In this document: positions 1 through 7,320 of the stretch, piece by piece | Position numbering within the stretch: the stretch's first letter is position 1 | Layout of the letters: each line of letters starts with the position of its first letter | NCBI GenBank assembly: GCA_016792565.1 | Contig: JAEUMK010000028.1 | Location: forward strand, 1-40,052 | DNA from: Alphaproteobacteria bacterium | GTDB taxonomy: Bacteria; Pseudomonadota; Alphaproteobacteria; Micropepsales; Micropepsaceae | Direction: 5' to 3' | DNA length: 40,052 nt | Made by a program: the position numbers and the translations under genes | The notes under the pieces: generated by a model | Databases searched by the model: none | The model's input: the letters and a program-made list of their open reading frames with translations, nothing else | What the model was told of the DNA's origin: nothing

Positions 1-194
1 AATCGAACGTCCGCTCGGCGGCGGTGCTCGGCATCGTGGGCGCGGGCGGCATCGGCTACTACCTCTCCGATCTCAGCCGCAACAATCACTGGGACATGGT
101 CTCGTTCATCCTGATCGTGTTTCTGGTGCTGGTCGCGCTCATCGACATGCTGTCCAAGCGGCTGCGGTCGCTCATCACCGGGGAGCGCAAGTGA
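1..194 (+). CDS. phnE: Phosphonate-type ABC transporter permease, C-terminal end (partial)
   Basis: The gene is cut by the left window edge; the readable codons begin at base 3 and end at TGA 192-194. The 63 visible residues contain NVRSAAVLGIVGAGGIG, which resembles the cytoplasmic coupling-loop end of PhnE-family permeases, followed by a hydrophobic helix (FILIVFLVLVALIDML) and a short basic tail. PhnE is the inner-membrane channel of phosphonate or phosphite importers. The upstream genes that would confirm this (phnC, phnD) are outside the window. The stop overlaps the GTG start of the sirtuin gene (GTGA), so the two are probably co-transcribed and translationally coupled. The assignment rests on a short tail, so another BPD-type permease is possible. 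Confidence 0.7.
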   Translation, partial: SNVRSAAVLGIVGAGGIGYYLSDLSRNNHWDMVSFILIVFLVLVALIDMLSKRLRSLITGERK

Positions 195-958
195 TCCGTG
201 TCGGCCAGGAGGAGGGCATTGCCCGACTTTCGGATCTGGTCGATGCATGCGAACGCGCCGTGGTGTTCACCGGGGCCGGCATCTCGACCGAAAGCGGCAT
301 TCCCGACTTCCGCTCGCCGGGCGGCCTGTGGACACGCATGAAGCCGATCCAGTTTCAGGACTTCGTGCGTTCGCGCGAGGTGCGGCGCGAGGCCTGGGCG
401 CGGCGCTTCGAGGGCGAGGACACGATTGCCGCGGCCCAGCCCAATGCCGGGCACCGGGCGGTCGCCCGCCTGGTCGGGATGGGAATCGTCTCGGCGGTCG
501 TCACGCAGAATATCGACGGCCTGCACCAGCTCGCCGGCGTGCCCGACGACAGGGTGATCGAGGTTCACGGCACGGCGCGCTACTGCAAGTGCCTCGCCTG
601 CGGCAGCCGCTACGACAACGCCGAGGTCCGCCAGATGTGGGCCGACAGCGGCGGCGAGGCGCCCGATTGCACGGTCTGCGGCGGCATCATCAAGTCGGCC
701 ACCATCTCGTTCGGCCAGCCGATGCCGGAAGCCGAGATGGAGCGCGCCGCCGCCGAGGCGCTGAGCTGCGATCTGATGCTGGCCATCGGCTCGTCGCTGG
801 TCGTCTATCCGGCTGCGGGGGTGCCCCTGACGGCCAAGCGGAACGGCGCCAGGCTGGTGATCCTCAACCGCGAGGAGACTGAACTCGATCATCTCGCCGA
901 CCTGGTGATCAACGCCGAGATCGGCCCGGTCCTCAGCGCGGTCGCCAAAGTCAACTGA
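191..958 (+). CDS. cobB: NAD-dependent protein deacylase, Sir2 family
   Basis: This 255-residue protein is a complete bacterial sirtuin. It removes acyl groups from protein lysines using NAD and releases nicotinamide and O-acyl-ADP-ribose in the cytoplasm. The NAD-binding motif GAGISTESGIPDFRSPGGLW begins near residue 28. TQNIDGLH follows, then the catalytic histidine H126 in VHGT. Two Cys-x2-Cys pairs (CLAC and CTVC) form the structural zinc site. GSSLVVYPAAGVP closes the Rossmann domain. Length is normal for the CobB class. The GTG start at 191 overlaps the preceding permease stop. I do not see the Tyr/Arg pair of desuccinylases clearly enough to predict acyl preference. The link to phosphonate uptake is positional only. 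Confidence 0.93.
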   Translation: MIRVGQEEGIARLSDLVDACERAVVFTGAGISTESGIPDFRSPGGLWTRMKPIQFQDFVRSREVRREAWARRFEGEDTIAAAQPNAGHRAVARLVGMGIVSAVVTQNIDGLHQLAGVPDDRVIEVHGTARYCKCLACGSRYDNAEVRQMWADSGGEAPDCTVCGGIIKSATISFGQPMPEAEMERAAAEALSCDLMLAIGSSLVVYPAAGVPLTAKRNGARLVILNREETELDHLADLVINAEIGPVLSAVAKVN

Positions 959-1001
959 CGCCCCCTCGCTCTCGCCGTCATGACAGGCCCCTCCCATCCT
1001 C

Positions 1002-1024
1002 ATGGCCGGGCTTGACCCGGCCAT
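1002..1024. repeat. Extragenic inverted repeat (REP-like)
   Basis: ATGGCCGGG (1002-1010) and CCCGGCCAT (1016-1024) are perfect 9-base arms around the loop CTTGA. It lies 44 bases after the sirtuin stop. Sequences of this form are widespread between genes in alphaproteobacteria. It may also slow or stop transcription from the permease-sirtuin operon, although no T-run follows. Confidence 0.6.
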
Positions 1025-1047
1025 CCAGCCCTCACGCGCGCGGACAA

Positions 1048-1076
1048 TTGACAGACAAGGACAACAGTCCTACTAT
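1048..1076 (+). promoter_or_regulatory. Candidate sigma-70 promoter for the ClpP-like gene
   Basis: TTGACA (1048-1053) is separated by exactly 17 bases from TACTAT (1071-1076), a perfect -35 and a fair -10. Transcription would start near 1083, leaving a leader of about 214 bases. The spacer and first -10 base contain the dyad AGGAC-aaca-GTCCT (1058-1071), which could be an operator. The leader can fold into GC-rich hairpins at 1096-1122 and about 1129-1156. Prediction is from sequence only. Confidence 0.5.
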
Positions 1077-1095
1077 CCCTCAACCAGCCGCCCAC

Positions 1096-1156
1096 GCGAG
1101 GCCCCGAAAACCGGGCCTTCGCGCGGGGCCCTCCCCCTCCCCGGGGGGCGGGTGAG
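1096..1156 (+). other. GC-rich hairpins in the predicted leader of the ClpP-like gene
   Basis: GCGAGGCCC (1096-1104) pairs with GGGCCTTCGC (1113-1122) with one bulged base. Just downstream, a C-rich run and a G-rich run (about 1129-1156) form a second near-palindrome ending in GGTGAGG. No T-run follows, so a terminator is unlikely. They may be part of a repeat element or a structured leader. Confidence 0.35.
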
Positions 1157-1296
1157 GAACGAAGATGCTTTTCGCCGCGGTCGTGAAATAAAATGTCCCG
1201 GCGCAACGGCGCCGCCGCCCTTTCCCGAGTCGGCGGAACGCCCTATCTACGGACATCGAATTTGCGGCCTCAGCCGCGGCCAAACCGGAGAACCCC

Positions 1297-1896
1297 GTGA
1301 CCTGGATGCTGGACGAAGGCGACAAGAAGGACGAGAAGGCCGAGACCCCGGCGATGCCGCCCGTGGCCGCGGCGCTCTATAAGGCGCGCACGATCCTGAT
1401 TTTCGGCGAGATCAACGACAAGGTGGCCGAGCGCGTCACGGCCCAGCTTCTGGCCTATGCGGCCGAGGGCGACGGCGACATCAAGATCGTCATCAACTCG
1501 CCCGGCGGCCATGTCGAGAGCGGCGACACGATCCATGACATGATCGCCTTCGTGAAGCCGCGCGTGGTGGTGATCGGCACCGGCTGGGTCGCCAGCGCCG
1601 GCGCCCATATCTATCTCGGGGCCGACAAGGAAAACCGCTACTGCCTGCCCAACACCCGCTTCATGCTGCATCAGCCGCTCGGCGGCGTGCGCGGCCAGGC
1701 GTCGGACATCCAGATCGAGGCGGAAGAGATCATCAAGATGCGTAAGCGCATCAACGCGATCATCGCCCGCGAGACCGGCCAGCCGATCGAGAAGGTCGAC
1801 ATCGATACCGACCGCAACTACTGGATGGGTCCTGACGAGGCCAAGGCCTACGGCATCGTCGCGCACATCGTCTCCAGCATGTCCGAGATCGGCTGA
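1297..1896 (+). CDS. ClpP-like serine protease subunit with an apparent Ser-His-Asn triad
   Basis: This 199-residue protein has the ClpP fold: GEIND near residue 37, INSPGGHVESG (66-76), the nucleophile S100 in GWVASAGAH, and H125 in MLHQPLGG. Where B. subtilis ClpP reads DTDRDNFMSAEEA with the catalytic aspartate at the second DRD position, this protein reads DTDRNYWMGPDEA, so N174 occupies the catalytic Asp position. Typical ClpP forms a 14-subunit barrel that degrades proteins delivered by ClpX or ClpA. No Clp ATPase is nearby and the housekeeping clpP must be elsewhere, so this is probably a paralogue. GTG 1297 follows CGGAG; ATG 1306 is an alternative start. The GH13 gene begins 8 bases after the stop. 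Confidence 0.85.
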   Translation: MTWMLDEGDKKDEKAETPAMPPVAAALYKARTILIFGEINDKVAERVTAQLLAYAAEGDGDIKIVINSPGGHVESGDTIHDMIAFVKPRVVVIGTGWVASAGAHIYLGADKENRYCLPNTRFMLHQPLGGVRGQASDIQIEAEEIIKMRKRINAIIARETGQPIEKVDIDTDRNYWMGPDEAKAYGIVAHIVSSMSEIG

Positions 1897-1904
1897 GACC
1901 CGCG

Positions 1905-3509
1905 ATGGCCGCGCCGTGGTGGAAAGGGGCGGTCGTCTATCAGGTCTATCCGCGCAGCTTCTGCGACAGCGATGGCGACGGGGTGGGCGACCTGCCGGGC
2001 GTTCTCTCGCGGCTCGACTACATCCGTGCGCTTGGCGCCGATGCCGTCTGGCTGTCGCCGATCCATCCCAGCCCCAACAGGGATTTCGGCTACGACGTCA
2101 GCGCCTTCGACGACGTAGCCGCCCCGATGGGCGGCATGGCGGCCTTCGACGCCCTGTCGGGCGAGATGCGCCGGGTTGGCCTGAAGCTCATCCTCGACGA
2201 GGTGCTGGCCCACACCTCCGACCGCCATCCCTGGTTCGCCGAGAGCCTTCTGGGTGAGAAGGGCGCGAAGTCCGACTGGTATGTCTGGGCCGACGCGAAG
2301 GACGATGGCGGCCCGCCCAACAACTGGCTCAGCGTCTTCGGCGGCCCCGCCTGGTCGTATCATCCGGCGCGGCGGAAATACTTCTTCCACAAGTTCCTGA
2401 AGAGCCAGCCCAAGCTCAACTGGCGCGAACCGGCGGCCAGGGCTGCGGCGCTCGAGGTGCTGCGCTTCTGGCTGCGCAAGGGCGTCGACGGCTTCCGCCT
2501 CGACGTCGCCAACTCGTTTCTGCACGACGACAAGCTGCGCGACAATCCGCCGATACCGCCGAACCTGCGCGGCAGTGCGCATTGGGCCCACGCGCCCAAC
2601 ATGCAGAAGCGCATCCACGATTCGAACCTGCCCGAGAACCGCAAGGTCCTGGACGAAGTGCGCGCCGTCGTCGAAGGCTTCGAGGACCGCTTCGTCTTCG
2701 GTGAGTTCTCCGAAGAGCCTGGTCTCATCGGCGAGTTTGTCGGCGCGGCCCACGGACTGCAGTCCGGCTACACCTTCACCTTCCTGGACGACCGCTCCTT
2801 CTCGCCGTCGATTTTCGCAGCCTACTATCGCTTCCTGAACGAGCGGCCGCATGTCTGGCCCTGCGTCACCTTCTCCAACCATGACGTGTCGCGCACCGTC
2901 AGCCGCTACGGCGGCGGCAAGCGCGACGACGCGCTGGCGAAACTCGCGCTGACGCTGCTTTTCTCGCTCAAGGGCACGGTGTTGCTCTATCAGGGCGAGG
3001 AGCTTGGCCTCGGCGACGGCGCGATCGAGGTCGATCAGGTACGCGATCCGGTGGGCGATCTCTACTTCCCCTACAGCAAGGGCCGCGATCCCGAGCGCAC
3101 GCCGATGCCGTGGATCGCGGAGGCGCCGCAGGCCGGTTTCACGTCGGGCACGCCCTGGCTCCCGGTCGATCCGGCGCACGCTGCGATGGCCGCCAATGTC
3201 CAGGAACGCGACCCGGGTTCGGTACTCAACTTCACCCGCACCACGATCGCTGCGCGTCGCGGCATCCCCGCGCTGGTCACCGGCGACATCGAGATCCTTG
3301 AGGCCAGCGACCAGATCCTGGCCTTCCGGCGCTCGACGCCGGAGCAGAGCGTGCTCTGCGTCTTCAACCTGTCGCGCGAACCGGCGACCTATCGCCTCGG
3401 CGGCCAGACCTCGATCTCGCCGTTCGAGTTCGGCCCCGGCGGCTGGGGCTTCGGCGGCGGCGGCCTGTCGCTGAAACCGCTCTCTGCCTTTATCGGTGAA
3501 CTCGCATGA
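1905..3509 (+). CDS. GH13 family alpha-glucosidase / oligo-1,6-glucosidase-like enzyme
   Basis: A 534-residue glycoside hydrolase of family 13 (alpha-amylase clan) hydrolysing alpha-glucosidic bonds of short oligosaccharides or trehalose-like sugars. The N-terminal WWKGAVVYQVYPRSF and DSDGDGVGDLPG are signatures of the oligo-1,6-glucosidase/alpha-glucosidase group. The nucleophile is D200 in GFRLDVAN, the acid/base E267 in VFGEFSEE, and the transition-state stabiliser D327 in FSNHD. A C-terminal beta domain follows from about residue 440. No signal peptide is visible, so it is probably cytoplasmic. It sits 8 bases after the ClpP-like gene and overlaps the next gene by ATGA, so the three are likely one operon. 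The exact substrate cannot be read from the sequence. Confidence 0.9.
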   Translation: MAAPWWKGAVVYQVYPRSFCDSDGDGVGDLPGVLSRLDYIRALGADAVWLSPIHPSPNRDFGYDVSAFDDVAAPMGGMAAFDALSGEMRRVGLKLILDEVLAHTSDRHPWFAESLLGEKGAKSDWYVWADAKDDGGPPNNWLSVFGGPAWSYHPARRKYFFHKFLKSQPKLNWREPAARAAALEVLRFWLRKGVDGFRLDVANSFLHDDKLRDNPPIPPNLRGSAHWAHAPNMQKRIHDSNLPENRKVLDEVRAVVEGFEDRFVFGEFSEEPGLIGEFVGAAHGLQSGYTFTFLDDRSFSPSIFAAYYRFLNERPHVWPCVTFSNHDVSRTVSRYGGGKRDDALAKLALTLLFSLKGTVLLYQGEELGLGDGAIEVDQVRDPVGDLYFPYSKGRDPERTPMPWIAEAPQAGFTSGTPWLPVDPAHAAMAANVQERDPGSVLNFTRTTIAARRGIPALVTGDIEILEASDQILAFRRSTPEQSVLCVFNLSREPATYRLGGQTSISPFEFGPGGWGFGGGGLSLKPLSAFIGELA

Positions 3510-4279
3510 CCGCACCGCCCATCGTCGTGGATCGCCCGTCGGCGCGGATCGTCCGCATCGCGCTCAACCGGCCGGAGAAGCGCAATCCCCTGGAGACCGA
3601 TATCCGAGAGGCCGTCTATGCGGCGCTTGGCGAGGCACTGGAGGATGCGTCGGTCCGGGCGATCATCCTCACCGGCACGGGCGGCACGTTCTGCGCCGGC
3701 GGCGATATCTCTGCGATGGGCAAGAGCGACGAGCGCAGCGGCGCCGACCGCATGGCCCGCAACCATCTGCTGGTGCGCCGCCTGATGCGCGCCGAAAAGC
3801 CCGTCGTCGCCGCCGTCGAGGGTTATGCCTTTGGGGCGGGGGCGGGCCTCGCGCTGCTTTGCGACGCCATCGTGGCGGGCGAGGGGGCCTCCATCGGCTT
3901 CTCGTTCTTCCGCATGGGCCTTGTCCCCGACTACGGCATCGTCCACACGCTGACCCAGCGCATCGGCTTTGGCCGCGCCCGGCTCATCCTTCTGAAAGCC
4001 TCGACGCTGAAGGCCGAGGCGGCTCTGGGCGCCGGCATCTTCGACAGCGTCGTCCCTGATGCCGAAGTGCAAGCCTCGGCCCTCGGGCTCGCCGAGGAAC
4101 TGGCCGCCCAGCCCGCCAACGCCGTGGCGCTCACCAAGCGCATGCTGCTGGCCGAGCCGCAGGGCTTCGACGCCGCGCTCGACCTGGAACGCACCTCGCA
4201 GGTGATGAGCTTCCTGACCGCCGACCACAAGGAAGGCGTCGCCGCCTTCCGCGAGAAGCGGCCGCCGAAATTCAGCTAG
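3506..4279 (+). CDS. Enoyl-CoA hydratase/isomerase family protein (PaaG-like active site)
   Basis: This 257-residue crotonase-fold protein has both oxyanion-hole segments, FCAGGDI (62-68) and GYAFGAGAGLAL (107-118). The two glutamates that hydrate enoyl-CoA in rat crotonase are absent: the first position is G114 and the second is F134. An aspartate, D142 in LVPDYG, is present where PaaG and related isomerases carry a catalytic Asp (PDSG). It is therefore more likely an isomerase, or a member with another activity, than a hydratase. The substrate is some acyl-CoA in the cytoplasm. It overlaps the GH13 gene by four bases; no metabolic link to a glucosidase is obvious. Its 3' end overlaps the convergent scaffold gene by 8 bases. 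Confidence 0.87.
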   Translation: MTAPPIVVDRPSARIVRIALNRPEKRNPLETDIREAVYAALGEALEDASVRAIILTGTGGTFCAGGDISAMGKSDERSGADRMARNHLLVRRLMRAEKPVVAAVEGYAFGAGAGLALLCDAIVAGEGASIGFSFFRMGLVPDYGIVHTLTQRIGFGRARLILLKASTLKAEAALGAGIFDSVVPDAEVQASALGLAEELAAQPANAVALTKRMLLAEPQGFDAALDLERTSQVMSFLTADHKEGVAAFREKRPPKFS

Positions 4280-4700
4280 GGGGGCAGTCGGTCAGCGCCT
4301 TGGCCAGCGCGTCGATCGGCAGCAGCACGCAGGAATGGCGGCTGCGATAGGCGGCGGCGGGTCTGAACACCTCATAGGCCGCCCATTCCCCGTCCGGCGC
4401 CGGGCCGCCATCCAGCATTGCCGCCACCCCGGCCCTCAGCGCTTCGATCTCGCTTTTCGAACGACCGGCCGCATGCTCGGCCAGCAGCGCGGCCGACGCC
4501 TGCACCAGCACGCAGCCTTTCAGATCGTTGGCCGTTTCGGTGACGCGGCCGGCCGGGTCGACGCGAACGTCGAACGTCACCACGTCGCCGCACATCGCAT
4601 TGGCCTCGCGTCCGGTGCAGCAGCCGCCTTGCAGCCGGCCCGCGCCATGCGCCGACCCTGCAAGGCGCAGGATCGCCTTCTGGTAGAGGTCGTCGCTCAC
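4272..4700 (-). CDS. IscU/NifU-like iron-sulfur cluster scaffold protein
   Basis: The 142-residue product matches the IscU/NifU N-terminal fold, on which [2Fe-2S] clusters are assembled before transfer. The three cluster cysteines are present: C37 in AMCGDVV (with the usual D39), C63 in LKGCVLVQAS and C124 in SCVLLP. The LPPVK chaperone motif of IscU is absent, as in the short alphaproteobacterial relatives. An additional vicinal pair C27-C28 (QGGCCTG) lies just ahead of the first ligand. It is the last gene of the molybdenum-hydroxylase locus and overlaps the MocA-like gene by four bases. The inference is that it serves the two [2Fe-2S] centres of the small subunit or cofactor sulfuration. 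It has no cysteine desulfurase beside it. Confidence 0.8.
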   Translation of the reverse strand: MSDDLYQKAILRLAGSAHGAGRLQGGCCTGREANAMCGDVVTFDVRVDPAGRVTETANDLKGCVLVQASAALLAEHAAGRSKSEIEALRAGVAAMLDGGPAPDGEWAAYEVFRPAAAYRSRHSCVLLPIDALAKALTDCPPS

Positions 4701-6316
4701 GCTGCGCCGCCCTCGTTCACCGCCCTGAGGTCCGCCGGCGTGTCGACATCGGTCAGGACGCCAGGCCCGCGCTCGACCTCGAAGACGGCCTCCGCATTGG
4801 CGGCGATGATCGCCTTCGCGCCCGTATCGCCGCTCAGCGCCTTGATCTCAGGGAAGAAGGCCTGCGCCCACAGAACCGGATTACCGCGCTTGCCTGCATG
4901 GACCGGCACGACGATGGCGCGCCCTTCGGCCGGGTCGAACGCCGCCGCCAGCGCCGCAATATCCTCGGCCGTCACGCGCGGCATATCGCCAAGGGCGATC
5001 AGCGCCCCGTCGAGATCATCCGGCAAGGCCTCAAGACCGGCCTTGAGGGACGTGCTGAGCCCCCGCGCATAGTCCGGGTTGCGCACGAGGGTGACGCTCA
5101 GGCCCTTCAGCGCCGCCCCGACATGCTCGGCCTCATGGCCCGTGACGACCACGACCGGCGTGAGCCCGCTGCCGATCACCGCCTCCACCGTTCGCCGCAG
5201 CATCGGTTCCCCATCGATCAGCGCCAGCTGCTTGGCCGCACCCATCCGGCTCGACCGGCCGGCCGCGAGCACGATGGCGCCGATGCTCATGGACGGTCTC
5301 GGTAAAGGCAGGGGCCGCTCGCGCGGCTGCGGCCGCGTCGGGATTTCCTTCAGCAACCCGCCGACGCCCATGCGGGCGATGTCATCCGACGTGACGTCGA
5401 GACTGGCCAGCAGGCGTTGAAGGACCCAGTCGAAGCCATTGAGCTTGGGTGAGCGCGCGCAGCCGGGCAGGCCGATGACCGGAACGTTGCCATGCCGCGC
5501 GAGCAGCAGCAGGTTGCCGGGATCAACCGGCATACCGAATCGTAGTACTTCGCCGCCTGCCGCAATGATGCCGGAGGGAATGACATCGTGCCGGTCGGCG
5601 ATGGCGGTGGCGGCATAGATGAGGACAAGGTCGGGGCGCTCGGCTGCCGCGTCGCGCACAGCCTCCGACAGGGTTGCTGGCTGGTGCGCAACGATCCGCT
5701 CTGAGCCGATGATCGCTCTGGAGTCCGCCAGTCGCATCTCCAGCGTCGCGCGATTCTTGGCATGAAGCGTCCGCTTGGTGCCGGGCAGCTCGGTCGAGAT
5801 CAGCGCGACGATCGCCGGACGGTAAGGTGCGACCTCGGCGACGGGGCCGAGAGCCTTGGCGAGCGAGAGCGCGGCGTTCAGCGAGGCCTGCTTCACGCCG
5901 TAGGGAATGACCTTGATCGTCGCCAGCATGGCGCCGGAAGCGACGGGTTCGAAGGCGGGCAAAGTGGCAACGGTCAGCGCCTCGTCGATCGCGTTGATCG
6001 CGTCGATCGCGTGCGCCTTGACGCTGAAAACGCCGGCGACCGTCGCATGAAGATTGGCCCGTCCGGTGAAGGCTCTTGCCACGCGGACGCCATCGCCGCA
6101 CAAGGCCTCGGCGAGAACTGCGGCAGCTTCGTTCTCGGACACTTCGTCCGCATCCAGCCGCGCGACGATGACTGCATCAATGCCGTCCCCTGACAGGGCA
6201 GCGACATCGGCGGCGGTCAGGACATGGCCCTTGTGGAAGCTGCGGTCGCCATGCCGGATCGCATGCGCGAGCACGGCTCCCTCAGCGCTCAGTGTGGCGA
6301 CCGGCCCGAACTTCAT
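4697..6316 (-). CDS. Molybdopterin-binding domain fused to MocA-like cytidylyltransferase
   Basis: This 539-residue fusion has two parts. Residues 1-335 form a MoaB/MoeA-like molybdopterin-binding region (GNLLLLARHGNVPVIGLPGC at 267-286). Residues 343-539 form a nucleotidyltransferase of the MobA/MocA type, with the NTP-binding signature VLAAGRSSRMGAAKQ from 349. MocA attaches CMP to molybdopterin to make the dinucleotide (MCD) that CO-dehydrogenase-like and xanthine-oxidase-like enzymes use. The fusion could couple metal insertion and nucleotide transfer. It overlaps both neighbours by four bases, which ties it to the cox-like operon. GMP transfer cannot be excluded, but the hydroxylase context favours CMP. 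Confidence 0.87.
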   Translation of the reverse strand: MKFGPVATLSAEGAVLAHAIRHGDRSFHKGHVLTAADVAALSGDGIDAVIVARLDADEVSENEAAAVLAEALCGDGVRVARAFTGRANLHATVAGVFSVKAHAIDAINAIDEALTVATLPAFEPVASGAMLATIKVIPYGVKQASLNAALSLAKALGPVAEVAPYRPAIVALISTELPGTKRTLHAKNRATLEMRLADSRAIIGSERIVAHQPATLSEAVRDAAAERPDLVLIYAATAIADRHDVIPSGIIAAGGEVLRFGMPVDPGNLLLLARHGNVPVIGLPGCARSPKLNGFDWVLQRLLASLDVTSDDIARMGVGGLLKEIPTRPQPRERPLPLPRPSMSIGAIVLAAGRSSRMGAAKQLALIDGEPMLRRTVEAVIGSGLTPVVVVTGHEAEHVGAALKGLSVTLVRNPDYARGLSTSLKAGLEALPDDLDGALIALGDMPRVTAEDIAALAAAFDPAEGRAIVVPVHAGKRGNPVLWAQAFFPEIKALSGDTGAKAIIAANAEAVFEVERGPGVLTDVDTPADLRAVNEGGAA

Positions 6317-6996
6317 CTCGCGGCCGCCCGCAGCGCCCGGACAATGTCGGCGAGGATCGAAACAGCGATCTCGGCGGGCGTGCGTGCCCCGATGGCAAGC
6401 CCGACCGGCCCGTGAATGGCCATAAGGCGCGCCGGCGTGAACCCTGCGGCCTCCAGCCGTTCGAGGCGCGCCGCATGGGTCTTCTTCGAGCCGAGCGCGC
6501 CGATATAGAACGCGCGGCTTTCCAGCGCCGTGCGCAGCGCCGGATCGTCAAGCTTGGGATCGTGGGTCAGTGTCACTACCGCCGTGCGCGAGGTGACGGC
6601 GATGCCCTGCAGCGCCTCGTCTGGCCATTCTGTGGACAGCGCTACGCCCGGAAAGCGCGCCTCGCTGGCGAAGGCGGTGCGCGGGTCGATCACCGTGACC
6701 GTCCAGCCCATCGTCGCGGCCATCCGGCTGAGAGGCTGGGCGATGTGGACCGCCCCGACGATGACGAGGCCGACCGGCGGATTGAAGATGTTGAGGAACC
6801 AGGTCTCGCCCTGAAGCTCGACCGGGCCGCTTTCGTCTCGCACGGCGGCGCCCACCGCCTTAGCGCCCAGTTCGTCGCTGGGCGGCACCGTCAGGTCGAT
6901 GAGCCGCTCCGCGCCGTCGGCGAGCCGCGTCGCCAGCGCGATTTCCCGTCCCTCGGCGCGGGCCGCGACCAAGGCCTTCAGCGTCTCGGGCCTCAT
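6313..6996 (-). CDS. XdhC-family cofactor maturation protein, Rossmann (C-terminal) half
   Basis: The 227-residue protein corresponds to the C-terminal half of XdhC/CoxI. It has a Rossmann-like domain (PVGLVIVGAVHIAQPL, then VIDPR) and the family signature ALGSKKTHAARLERL with IHGPVGLAIGARTPAEIA near the end. XdhC proteins bind the molybdenum cofactor, promote its sulfuration and insert it into xanthine-dehydrogenase-family apoenzymes. The N-terminal XdhC domain is encoded by the separate gene just upstream, with a four-base overlap, so the two probably act as a complex. It corresponds to coxF or coxI of CO-oxidising bacteria. Confidence 0.88.
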   Translation of the reverse strand: MRPETLKALVAARAEGREIALATRLADGAERLIDLTVPPSDELGAKAVGAAVRDESGPVELQGETWFLNIFNPPVGLVIVGAVHIAQPLSRMAATMGWTVTVIDPRTAFASEARFPGVALSTEWPDEALQGIAVTSRTAVVTLTHDPKLDDPALRTALESRAFYIGALGSKKTHAARLERLEAAGFTPARLMAIHGPVGLAIGARTPAEIAVSILADIVRALRAAAR

Positions 6997-7310
6997 CCGA
7001 TCCTCTCGACGAAGACGTCGATCTGTCCGCCGCAGGCGAGCCCGACCTCCCAGGCGCGCTCGTTGGAGACGCCGAACGACAGCGTGCGCACCTTGCCGTC
7101 CCTGATCGCCTCGCGCGCCTCGGCGGCGACCACGCCCTCGATGCAGCCCCCCGAAACCGATCCGACGAATGCGCCTTCATCGTTGATGGCGAGTTGGCTG
7201 CCGGCGGGGCGGGGGGCGGAGCCCCAGGTCTTCACCACCGTCGCCAGCGCGACGCCACGCCCTTCCGCGAGCCATGCGGCGGCCTGTTCCAGTGCCCGGT
7301 CGTCGTTCAT
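6993..7310 (-). CDS. XdhC/CoxI N-terminal domain protein
   Basis: A 105-residue protein matching the N-terminal XdhC/CoxI domain: GRGVALATVVKTWGSAPRP, then GSQLAINDEGAFVGSVSGGC with the conserved cysteine at the end of GSVSGGC, then a GLACGG motif. These cysteines are implicated in cofactor handling in the family. I chose ATG 7310 because GAGAGG lies upstream and because earlier codons run into coxE. The stop overlaps the XdhC Rossmann gene (ATGA). The split of XdhC into two coupled genes is the usual arrangement in many cox-like loci. Confidence 0.88.
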   Translation of the reverse strand: MNDDRALEQAAAWLAEGRGVALATVVKTWGSAPRPAGSQLAINDEGAFVGSVSGGCIEGVVAAEAREAIRDGKVRTLSFGVSNERAWEVGLACGGQIDVFVERIG

Positions 7311-7320
7311 GCCCAACCTC

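Larger units (their letters stand above)
959..1296. other. 338-base intergenic region with palindromic repeats and a promoter
   Basis: No convincing gene lies here; the open frames have no recognisable product. The region holds, in order, a 9-base-arm inverted repeat (1002-1024), a well-spaced sigma-70-like promoter (1048-1076) and two GC-rich hairpins (about 1096-1156). An ordinary leader then runs up to the GTG of the ClpP-like gene, with CGGAG at 1286-1290 as a possible ribosome site. The mosaic of palindromes looks like the extragenic repeats common in alphaproteobacterial chromosomes. I cannot confirm copy number from one window. Confidence 0.6.

Noticed and set aside
1848-3515. A 555-codon open frame on the minus strand opposite the GH13 gene
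   Set aside because: The plus strand has all GH13 catalytic motifs in frame, and the antisense product is low-complexity Arg/Ala/Glu-rich with no recognised domain.
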